A stretch of DNA of 64,000 nt from Spirochaetota bacterium (GTDB lineage: Bacteria; Spirochaetota; UBA4802; UBA5550): assembly GCA_016929135.1 (NCBI GenBank), contig JAFGJK010000110.1:20923-84922 (forward strand), written 5' to 3'. Position 1 is the stretch's first letter. Each line of letters starts with the position of its first letter. The translations under genes were made by a program, and so were the position numbers. Below the pieces are notes generated by a model. The model ran no database searches, had not been told where the DNA came from, and saw only the letters and a list, made by a program, of their open reading frames with translations. Shown piece by piece: positions 34,132 through 42,118 of this stretch.

Positions 34132-37110
34132 ATGACCGCGCATTTCCTCTTTTCGCTGCTGGTTCTGCTCCTTCTGCTGGTCCTGGCACTGCTGGTCTTG
34201 CTGTTGCGTGAAAGGAGGGGGATACGCGCCGTGATCGCCGCAATGAAGATGATTGAAGTGGGTGCTCTCGGCCACCGCAGCGGTATTTCGAGCCGGCTGG
34301 GTCGATCATTCGATGCGATGGCGACGGTGCTGAAGGCGAGAGACGCGGAGCGCCGGGAGGGTGAGGAGTGGTACCGGACCCTCGTGGAGAACATCGACGA
34401 GCTGATATTCGTGATGGATGCCGCAGGCGTATTTACCTATGTGAGCCCTGCGCTGTACAAGATGGGGGGATACAGACAGGAGGAGGCTATCGGGAGTAAT
34501 TTCGTAGAATTCGTTCATCCCGATGACAGAGAACGGACCGTTGCGAAATTCAACGAGCTGCTGAAGGGTCTTCCCGGGACCGTGGAATTCCGTGTGTTGA
34601 CAAAATCCGGGGCCTTCCGGTGGGCCATGTCTTCGAGCCTTTCGGTCGTCAGCGAGAAGGAGCGCCGTGTGGTCATGGGGGTACTCTCGGACATACACCA
34701 GCGGAAGATTGCAGAGCAGGCGCTCATACGCTCGGAGGCGGAATTGAATTCCATCATCAGTACGACTCCGGACATCATCTACCGGCTCGATGAGAGGGGG
34801 AACATCACCTTCGTGAACGGCGCGGTGCGGAGATATGGGTACGATCCGGAATCGATGATGGGGAAGAACATATTCGACTTTCTGCATTCCGACGACCGGG
34901 CGGCGGCGGCATACCGCATCGATGAGAGAAGGACCGGGCACAGGGCGACCAATTCGCTGGAGGTCCGTCTCTTCGGCGCCGGCGGGGCTGACCGGGAAAA
35001 TGCGGAACGGGTTTTCCTGGTACACGCCGAGGGACTCTACATCAATGAGAATCCCAGAGAGGAATTCTTCATAGGCACCCAGGGGATCGCACGGGATATA
35101 ACGGAGCGGAGGAGGTCGGAAGAAAGGCTCAGGGAAAACGAGCGCAGACTGCGGATGATAACAGACAACATGAAGGACATACTGACGCAGATGGACACCA
35201 GTGGCGTGTATGAGTATATCAGCCCCTCTTTTAAAGCGCTCTTCGGCTACGATGCCGCCGAGGCTATCGGAAGATCCGCCTTTGACAATGTAGACATGAT
35301 CCACCCGGAGGACCGTGAGGCGTATCGCTCCCGGCTGAGGGAATTCCTGGCCAGTGGGGGCGCCGATAGCCTTCAATATCGGGTGAGGCATCGCAACGGG
35401 CATTACCTGTGGGTCGAATCCTCCGGCTCACCGCTTCTTGATGAGAATAAGAATATCAGGGGCTTCGCCTTCACCAGCAGGGACATCACCGAGCGGAAGA
35501 GGGCCGAGGATGCGATGAAGGAGAGCGAGGAGCGATACCGCTCAATCGTCGAAAACACGCACGAGGGAATCATCATCATAGACTCGGCATACCGTATCGT
35601 CTTCGCGAACCAGCGTATACTGGATATAAGCGGGTACAACAACACCGAACAGCTGGGGGCGAACTTCCTCGATTTTGTCGATGAAGAGTTCAGGGAGGAG
35701 GTGGCAGCCAGGCACCTGAAGCGACAGCGGGGGGAAGACGTTCCCGCCATCTACAACGCCTCGATTATACGGAAAGACGGCCGGAAGAGGAACATGGAGG
35801 TACAGGTTTCGAAGATCTCAGATGCCCAGGGATCGCCGAACTACATCGTGCAGCTTCTGGACGTCACGGAGCGCAGAGAGGAGGAGGAGTCGCGCAGAAG
35901 GCTGGAGATGCAGATACTGCAGACGCAGAAGCTGGAGAGCCTGGGGGTGCTCGCCGGCGGCATCGCCCACGATTTCAACAACATTCTTATGGCGATCCTG
36001 GGACATGCAGACCTGGCTCTCCTGGAGCTGCAGCCGGATGCGCCGGAGAGGGAGAGCATCGAGGAGATACTGAAGGCCTCGCACAGGGCCGCCGATCTCT
36101 GCCGGCAGATGCTTGCGTACTCCGGGAAGGCCCTCTTCGTGCTGGAAGATCTGAACCTGAACGCGTTGATCGACGAGATGGTCCACCTGCTGAGGGCCTC
36201 GGTCACGAAGAAGGCGGCGCTCAAGCTGAACCTGCAGGAGGATCTGCCGCTCATACGGGGAGACGCCACGCAGATACGACAGATCATCATGAACCTCATC
36301 ACCAACGCCTCGGAATCACTCGGCGAGGGGAGGGGAAGCATCTCTATCTCCACCGGATCGCTTTTTTGCACCGAGGAATACCTTGGCCAGTACTCGCTGG
36401 GCGAGGGGCTGATCGAGGGGCACTATGTCATGCTGGAGGTGGCCGATACGGGGTGCGGCATGGATTCCTCGACCCTGGAGCGGATATTCGAGCCTTTCTT
36501 CACCACGAAATTCACGGGACGCGGGCTCGGGCTCGCCGCGGTCCTGGGGATCGTCAGGGGGCACAGGGGCGCCTACCGTGTCTACAGCGAGCCCGGTGCG
36601 GGGACCTCATTCAAGATCATTCTGCCGGCCCTGGTGGCAGTCTATAAATCAGAGAAGGCTTCGGAACGGGCTGCACCGTTGCGGGACGGCCGTCCCGCTG
36701 TCGCCGGCTCGGTGTTGCTGGTGGATGACGAGGAATCGGTGCGGACGCTGGGCAAGAGGATGCTGGAGCGGCTCGGATACGTCGCGATTGTGGCAAGCGA
36801 CGGAAGGGAGGCGCTGGAACAGTTCAGAGAGAAGGGGGAGGGCATCCTGTGCGTGATCCTGGACCTGACGATGCCGAACATGGACGGCGTGGAGACATAC
36901 CACGAGCTCCGTGCCATCCGCGATGACGTTTCCGTGATCCTCTCCAGCGGCTATACCCGGCAGGACGTGGCGGAGCGGTTTTCCGGCCGCGGCCTCTCCG
37001 GGTTCATACAGAAGCCCTATACGCTGGAGAGCCTGGAGGCCGAGCTGAAGAGGGTTCTCGTCAGGGATGATTCAACCGGTGGTTCCGATGGAGGGCAGGG
37101 GGTTCCATGA
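34132..37110 (+). CDS. Hybrid sensor histidine kinase with four PAS domains and a receiver
   Basis: 992 residues. One N-terminal membrane helix (LFSLLVLLLLLVLALLVLLL) is followed by four PAS/PAC units (about 80-200, 205-330, 340-460, 465-590), a HisKA dimerisation domain with phospho-His613 (GGIAHDFNNILMAILGH), an ATPase domain (NLITNASESL, ADTGCGMD, GRGLGLAAV) and a C-terminal receiver with phospho-Asp911 (VILDLTMPNMDG). Little lies outside the membrane, so it probably senses a cytoplasmic signal. Its stop overlaps the start of the next kinase (ATGA), indicating a coupled pair. Confidence 0.9.
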   Translation: MTAHFLFSLLVLLLLLVLALLVLLLRERRGIRAVIAAMKMIEVGALGHRSGISSRLGRSFDAMATVLKARDAERREGEEWYRTLVENIDELIFVMDAAGVFTYVSPALYKMGGYRQEEAIGSNFVEFVHPDDRERTVAKFNELLKGLPGTVEFRVLTKSGAFRWAMSSSLSVVSEKERRVVMGVLSDIHQRKIAEQALIRSEAELNSIISTTPDIIYRLDERGNITFVNGAVRRYGYDPESMMGKNIFDFLHSDDRAAAAYRIDERRTGHRATNSLEVRLFGAGGADRENAERVFLVHAEGLYINENPREEFFIGTQGIARDITERRRSEERLRENERRLRMITDNMKDILTQMDTSGVYEYISPSFKALFGYDAAEAIGRSAFDNVDMIHPEDREAYRSRLREFLASGGADSLQYRVRHRNGHYLWVESSGSPLLDENKNIRGFAFTSRDITERKRAEDAMKESEERYRSIVENTHEGIIIIDSAYRIVFANQRILDISGYNNTEQLGANFLDFVDEEFREEVAARHLKRQRGEDVPAIYNASIIRKDGRKRNMEVQVSKISDAQGSPNYIVQLLDVTERREEEESRRRLEMQILQTQKLESLGVLAGGIAHDFNNILMAILGHADLALLELQPDAPERESIEEILKASHRAADLCRQMLAYSGKALFVLEDLNLNALIDEMVHLLRASVTKKAALKLNLQEDLPLIRGDATQIRQIIMNLITNASESLGEGRGSISISTGSLFCTEEYLGQYSLGEGLIEGHYVMLEVADTGCGMDSSTLERIFEPFFTTKFTGRGLGLAAVLGIVRGHRGAYRVYSEPGAGTSFKIILPALVAVYKSEKASERAAPLRDGRPAVAGSVLLVDDEESVRTLGKRMLERLGYVAIVASDGREALEQFREKGEGILCVILDLTMPNMDGVETYHELRAIRDDVSVILSSGYTRQDVAERFSGRGLSGFIQKPYTLESLEAELKRVLVRDDSTGGSDGGQGVP

Positions 37111-39623
37111 AGCGAAACGGTATCATCGCCAGGGGTTTCCTGAGGTTTGTACAGACACGGGAGACTGATTCGGTCAGAGAGCTGCGCGAGTACATGACCC
37201 GCATGGTCTGTCTTGTGATCAGTATCATCGCAGTGGTCTTTTTCCTGGCGGCGCTCGCCGGAAGAATTACTGGAATTATCCCCACCGACACGGTGCTTAT
37301 TCTCGCCCTGATGAGCGTCCTGTTCTTTGCCGGCTGGCTGCTCATTGACAGGGGGCTATGGTACATCGGCGGCATTTTACCGCCGCTGCTGATCTATTTC
37401 GCCGCTGTCTACGGTAACTACATCGGCGGCATCGATGCACCGGCAATGCTCCTCTACGTCCTTGCGATCGTGCTCACCGGCATGATGTACGGCATCAAGC
37501 CCATGCTGGCGGTCTTTGTGCTCTCGCTGGCGTCCTATCTCCTGATCGGCTCGGCGCATCATTACGGCTATATCGTGCAGCTCAGGTCCGCCAAAACCGC
37601 CTTTGCCAACAGGATCGCCATCGTCGTGGCAGTCATCACCTGCATAGCGCTCCTCCTTCGATTCCTCGTTTCACAGTTTCAGCGGGCGCTGCGGCGGTCG
37701 ATTGAAAACGCCGGGGAGATCGGCGAGCTGGCGAAGAAAAACGAAGTTCTCTTCATGCAGGCACAGTGGGAGATCGCTGAGAGGGAGAGGGCGGAAACCC
37801 TGCTCCAGAGAAAAAATGAGGTGCTCACCGCCACGCTGGAGGAGCTGGAGGCGAGCGAGCTGAGATTCAAGGCGCTTTCGGAACAGTCGCTGATGGCCAT
37901 CATTGTCGTACAGGAGGGGAGGATACAATATACCAACCGGACCTTCAGCGACATGAGCGGGTACAGCGTCGAGGAGTTGATGGCCCTGGGGCCCATGGCG
38001 TTCCTGAACATGATTCATCCCGATGACAGGCCGCTGATGATGGAAAACATCAGGAAAAAAATTTCAGGTGAGGTCGAATTGAGCAGGACGTTGTACCGGG
38101 CGTTCAGGAAGGACGGCAGCATCGCATGGCTTGATTTTCACACCAGACGGATCGTATATGATGGGAAACCGGCGATTTACGGGGTTATCGCCGACAGGAC
38201 GATGGAAAAGAAGAACGAGATGGCCCTCCACGACCTGCTGGGCAGGTACACCGCCATCATGGAGAACGCCCATGAGGTGATCATGGTGATCCAGGAGATG
38301 AAGGTCAGGTATATGAATCCGCAGTTCACCGCGAAGATGGGGTACAGGTTCGAGGAGATACTTCAGATGCAGTTCCTGGATCTTGTCAGGCCTGAGGACA
38401 GGGACCTTGTCCTACAGAACTATCAGGGGCTGCTGGAAGGGAGGCACATCCCCCCGGTATTCTCATTCAGGGTGATGGACAGCAATGGATCGCAGCTGTG
38501 GGTGGAGACGCATACCACCGCCATCACCTGGGAGGGGAGACCGGCGGTCCTGAGCTTTCTCGCCGACATCACCGAGCGGGTGATCGCCGAGGAATCGCTG
38601 CGCCGGAGCGAGGAGCGGTACCGGAGTCTCGTGGAGACCTCACCGGATCCCATCATCATGTACGATCTCAGGGGCAACTTCATCGCGGTGAACAGAAATG
38701 CGGCGGAATCGTACGGATTTAACAGTGTGGAGGAATTCCTCGCGGAACACGGGAACGTTGCGGGTATCATATACGAGGAGGACAGGTTGCGGGCCCTGGA
38801 CAATTTCAGGAAGACCCTGGTCACCGGTTTTTCCCGGGGGACCGAATACAGGGTGCAGATGCCCTCCGGGGAGCTTCGGCCGGTGGAGGTGAACTCCTCG
38901 GTGCTGAAAGATGCAAACGGTGAGCCCTATGCCTTCATCAGCATCGTGCGCGACATCACGGAGAGAAAAAAGACGGAGGAGGTAACCAGGAACTCGCTGA
39001 AGGAAAAGGAGGTTCTTCTGAAGGAGATTCACCACAGGGTGAAGAACAATTTCCAGGTGATCGTCAGCCTCCTGGGGCTGCAACTCAACAGGCCGTTGAG
39101 CGAGGAGTCGAAGGAAAACCTGAGGGACGCCCAGAACCGCATCCGTGCCATGTCGATCATCCACGAAAAGCTGTACAAGTCTGATAACCTGGCGATGATC
39201 GATTTCAGCGAATACCTGCGAACGATGTCGGAGGAGGTGTACCGGAGCCAGTGCAGCGACCCGTCGAAGGTCACCATCGCTATCGATGCGAATCCCATGC
39301 TCCTTGCCGTCGACATGGCGATTCCGCTGGGGCTCGCCGTGAGCGAGATCCTCACGAATGCCTTGAAATACGCCTTCCCCGACAGCAGGAGTGGGACCGT
39401 GACCGTACAGATGGCCAACCACGACGGCAGAATCTTAGAGGTTCGCATCCAGGATGACGGTGTGGGCCTTCCCGACGGAGTCGATCACCGGCTGGGACAG
39501 ACGCTGGGGCTGAAGCTCGTACACCTGCTGGTGAGGGACCAGTTGGGGGGGAGCGTGGCATTCAGAAATGACGGCGGCACCTGCATCACTCTCACGGTCC
39601 CGATGAAGGTACAGAGGGATTGA
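37107..39623 (+). CDS. PAS sensor histidine kinase of the HisKA_2 class
   Basis: 838 residues. Five or six membrane segments (about 30-190) form an integral sensor region, then a coiled coil and three PAS units (about 245-370, 375-500, 505-630). The kinase core is HisKA_2 type: EIHHRVKNNFQVIVSLLGLQ with likely phospho-His643, and an ATPase domain with SEILTNALKYAFPD and QDDGVGLPDG. No receiver is attached. It shares an ATGA overlap with the upstream hybrid kinase, so the pair is made in fixed ratio. No partner response regulator is encoded next to them. Confidence 0.9.
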   Translation: MKRNGIIARGFLRFVQTRETDSVRELREYMTRMVCLVISIIAVVFFLAALAGRITGIIPTDTVLILALMSVLFFAGWLLIDRGLWYIGGILPPLLIYFAAVYGNYIGGIDAPAMLLYVLAIVLTGMMYGIKPMLAVFVLSLASYLLIGSAHHYGYIVQLRSAKTAFANRIAIVVAVITCIALLLRFLVSQFQRALRRSIENAGEIGELAKKNEVLFMQAQWEIAERERAETLLQRKNEVLTATLEELEASELRFKALSEQSLMAIIVVQEGRIQYTNRTFSDMSGYSVEELMALGPMAFLNMIHPDDRPLMMENIRKKISGEVELSRTLYRAFRKDGSIAWLDFHTRRIVYDGKPAIYGVIADRTMEKKNEMALHDLLGRYTAIMENAHEVIMVIQEMKVRYMNPQFTAKMGYRFEEILQMQFLDLVRPEDRDLVLQNYQGLLEGRHIPPVFSFRVMDSNGSQLWVETHTTAITWEGRPAVLSFLADITERVIAEESLRRSEERYRSLVETSPDPIIMYDLRGNFIAVNRNAAESYGFNSVEEFLAEHGNVAGIIYEEDRLRALDNFRKTLVTGFSRGTEYRVQMPSGELRPVEVNSSVLKDANGEPYAFISIVRDITERKKTEEVTRNSLKEKEVLLKEIHHRVKNNFQVIVSLLGLQLNRPLSEESKENLRDAQNRIRAMSIIHEKLYKSDNLAMIDFSEYLRTMSEEVYRSQCSDPSKVTIAIDANPMLLAVDMAIPLGLAVSEILTNALKYAFPDSRSGTVTVQMANHDGRILEVRIQDDGVGLPDGVDHRLGQTLGLKLVHLLVRDQLGGSVAFRNDGGTCITLTVPMKVQRD

Positions 39624-39628
39624 TCTGA

Positions 39629-40129
39629 TCAGGTGAATCGCCGAATGATATCGCCCAGGGTAGGGTATGCCTCGCTAAGGGCCCTGCCATCCGCCAGCTC
39701 AAAGTCATGGAAATCGAATCCCGGGGCGACGGTGCATCCCGCAAGCGCGTAGCCCCCCTCCTCCGGGACCTCAGCCGCAAACCAGCAGCCGTGAGGCACC
39801 ACGACGAGAGACCGCTCCCCCCTGGGGAGATCCTTGCCGAGAATCGCGGTGGAGTAACTGCCGCCGGTATCTATCATGTGCAGCAGTATCCGGGATCCTT
39901 CGTAATGGTGCCACAGTTCGTCCGACAGGATTCGGTGAAACCTTGAGACCTCGGGGTGCCGCAGAAGGTAATAGATTGCAGTGCCGGCGTTCCGATCCGC
40001 CATGAAACGGTCAGGCAGGGAGCCGGCGGGGAGTATATCCCCTGCGCGGTATACCTCGCGGTAATACCCCCCCTCGGGGTGCCCGGTCAGTGCCAGACAT
40101 TGGATCAGCTGGTGGTATCTGGATTCCAT
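39629..40129 (-). CDS. Cupin_5 (DUF985) family protein
   Basis: 166 residues. A single cupin barrel: GHPEGGYYREVYRA, SRFHRILSDELWHHYEGSRI, VVPHGCWFAAEV and TVAPGFDFHDFELADG. His residues could bind a metal. GAGGGGAGCACA precedes ATG 40129. It is convergent with the kinase gene, five bases apart. Function of the family is unknown. Confidence 0.88.
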   Translation of the reverse strand: MESRYHQLIQCLALTGHPEGGYYREVYRAGDILPAGSLPDRFMADRNAGTAIYYLLRHPEVSRFHRILSDELWHHYEGSRILLHMIDTGGSYSTAILGKDLPRGERSLVVVPHGCWFAAEVPEEGGYALAGCTVAPGFDFHDFELADGRALSEAYPTLGDIIRRFT

Positions 40130-40236
40130 TGTGCTCCCCTCTGCGATGAGTGATGTGGGTGAAGGCTAATGAGCATTTCCTGAATGATCAAGCAATTTAC
40201 GCGGTGTCGGTACATGCCGCAGTGCTCTATTATATG

Positions 40237-40242
40237 TATAAT
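40237..40242 (+). promoter_or_regulatory. Likely -10 box of the first chemoreceptor gene
   Basis: A perfect TATAAT (40237-40242) lies about 130 bases before the ATG at 40370. The -35 region is poor (ATGCCG at 40214-40219), so an activator or another sigma factor may be needed. Transcription starting near 40249 would place the whole structured leader at 40267-40350 in the mRNA. Confidence 0.45.
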
Positions 40243-40266
40243 GGTTGACGATTTAGGTGGAGTGGG

Positions 40267-40350
40267 TAGTATCATTGCCGACAACCGCATCAATGGCAGC
40301 CCTTCGGAAGACGGAGGAATCCTGCGATGGCGAGTGTTCCGATGATACTA
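40267..40350 (+). promoter_or_regulatory. Candidate structured 5' leader (riboswitch-like) of a chemoreceptor gene
   Basis: Perfect 9-bp outer stem TAGTATCAT (40267-40275) with ATGATACTA (40342-40350). Inside are a TGCC/GGCA stem and a CCTTC/GGAGG stem with loop GGAAGAC. The block ends 19 bases before the ATG, next to the AGAGGGGG ribosome site. The shape, a closed multibranch element just before the start codon, is like a riboswitch. I could not match it to GEMM, SAM, TPP, glycine or preQ1 consensus motifs. Confidence 0.4.
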
Positions 40351-40369
40351 TCCTCAGAGGGGGCACAAC

Positions 40370-41929
40370 ATGTTCAAGGGAATGAAGCAGGCGCTCCTGC
40401 GCCGCTACGATGAAAACGACTATCTCGAGTACAAGCGTGCCGAATTCCTGCTGATCATGATATCGGTGTACACGCTACTGTTACTCGTCCTCCCCTTCGG
40501 ATTTCTCGCCATCAGTGTCGCCAGGTTTTTAGTCACCTATGCGATCATTCTCCCCTTCATCTGCTTCTCTGCGATCAGTATATTCTTCATCACCAGGGGG
40601 AAGACGGAGCTGGCGGCATCGATCATATGCATCACCGCCATTGCGTTGGACACCTACATCTATTTCGCCCGCGACCCGCTTCATGCCATCTCCTCGTTCG
40701 GCTATATGGTGTTGATCATCATCGTGTTTGCCACGCTCTACTGCTCGACACCGATGTCGGCATTCATCACCGCGGTGTACGTGGCAAGCCATGTAGTCCA
40801 CATTGCCATCAATTCCGGCGGCGCACTCCCCCAGAGAGAGCTGGATGCGGTGAAAACCGCCAACATCGACTCCAGCCTGGCGGCAGTGGTCATCTTCGTC
40901 ATATGTCTGGCCACCTCACGCTTTCTAAAAAAAGCGGTCGACAAGAGCAGGGAGGAGTCAGCGCGCAATGCCGAGCAGTACGGCCTCATTAGGGATCTGC
41001 TGGACGCGCTGCGGGGAACCACCTCGAAATTGACCGCATCGGTCCGGGAGACCCTCAGCAGTACCGGAAAGATGAACGACTACGCCCAGAGCCAGGCGGC
41101 TTCTATCGAGGAGATGACCTCCACCGTGGAGGAGATCGCGGCGAACACCCATTCCGTCTATGAGGCCGCCGCACGGCAGAACGACGCAGTGAAGGATCTT
41201 GCCGCCAGCATATCGATGCTCACCACCTCCATCGAGAATCTCGAAGTGTACGGGCAGAAGCTCTCGGAGAAGTTCGTCAGCGTGATGAGGCATGCGGAGG
41301 CAGGAGAGAGTGAATCGAGCCAGCTCGAGGAGATAAACAGGAAGATATCGGGCAACTCGAGCCAGATACTCAACGTCGTTGGCATCATCGAGGATTTTTT
41401 CGAGAGGATCAATCTTCTGGCGTTGAACGCATCAATCGAGGCGGCGCGGGCGGGAGAGTACGGCCGGGGCTTCGCGGTTGTGGCCGAGGAGATCGGCAAG
41501 CTCTCCGACACCTCAGCTCAGGAGCTGAAGCAGATCACCACGATAATCGGCAAGAACAGCCAGGACGTCACCACCGGTAACAGAATCATCAGCGGGATGA
41601 TAGAATTCATCCGGATCCTTCTGGAGAATCTCCGGGAAATCCGCAGTGAGTCCGTCGGGACGCTGAAGGAGATCACGGCGCAGAAGGAGATCAAGGATTC
41701 CATGAACGAGAAGACCCTCGTCGTGAGAGAGAAATCAGAGCTAATCAATCAGTCGATGGTGGAGCAGAAAAAGGCCATCGAGGAGGTTGCCCGGGCGGTG
41801 GTGGAGACCAACACGATCGTGCAGGACAACCTGGTGAACACGGAAGCCGTCTCGCGCAACGCCGAAGGGCTCATGGAGCTTGCGGAGAGGCTCGAGAGGG
41901 AGTTTCTCGATGATGGGGGGAGCGGGTGA
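40370..41929 (+). CDS. Methyl-accepting chemotaxis protein, multi-pass
   Basis: 519 residues. Six or so membrane helices (about 25-190) with almost no periplasmic domain, then directly the cytoplasmic four-helix bundle. The signalling hairpin [33 protein letters not shown], trimmed here to its core [18 protein letters not shown], is highly conserved. No HAMP domain is evident. GAGGGGG precedes the ATG. It probably senses an internal or membrane-linked cue such as energy state, by analogy. A second receptor gene follows 189 bases downstream. Confidence 0.88.
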   Translation: MFKGMKQALLRRYDENDYLEYKRAEFLLIMISVYTLLLLVLPFGFLAISVARFLVTYAIILPFICFSAISIFFITRGKTELAASIICITAIALDTYIYFARDPLHAISSFGYMVLIIIVFATLYCSTPMSAFITAVYVASHVVHIAINSGGALPQRELDAVKTANIDSSLAAVVIFVICLATSRFLKKAVDKSREESARNAEQYGLIRDLLDALRGTTSKLTASVRETLSSTGKMNDYAQSQAASIEEMTSTVEEIAANTHSVYEAAARQNDAVKDLAASISMLTTSIENLEVYGQKLSEKFVSVMRHAEAGESESSQLEEINRKISGNSSQILNVVGIIEDFFERINLLALNASIEAARAGEYGRGFAVVAEEIGKLSDTSAQELKQITTIIGKNSQDVTTGNRIISGMIEFIRILLENLREIRSESVGTLKEITAQKEIKDSMNEKTLVVREKSELINQSMVEQKKAIEEVARAVVETNTIVQDNLVNTEAVSRNAEGLMELAERLEREFLDDGGSG

Positions 41930-42048
41930 ACGGGATTCACTGGACGGCGAAATATGTCGCATTCCCGCCCGTTTTTTTCTGGACAGAATCGGGCATATCT
42001 GCTACGTGAGAAGAGCCCTACCTGGAACACACATTGCGCGAAGTCTCT

Positions 42049-42068
42049 CCCCCCCGGAGGCGGGGGGG
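42049..42068. repeat. C7/G7 hairpin between the two chemoreceptor genes
   Basis: Seven C (42049-42055), loop GGAGGC and seven G (42062-42068). This would be a very stable stem in RNA, but no T run follows on either strand, so it is not a typical intrinsic terminator. It could attenuate or separate expression of the two receptor genes. Confidence 0.4.
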
Positions 42069-42118
42069 CGTTGCCGGTCCGTACATCGAGCTGACGATAC
42101 CACACGGGGGATCCGTCA

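Noticed and set aside
40267..40350. c-di-GMP (GEMM) riboswitch
   Set aside because: The conserved GCAAA and GGACGCAAAG core segments are absent, so the known class cannot be claimed although the shape is suggestive.
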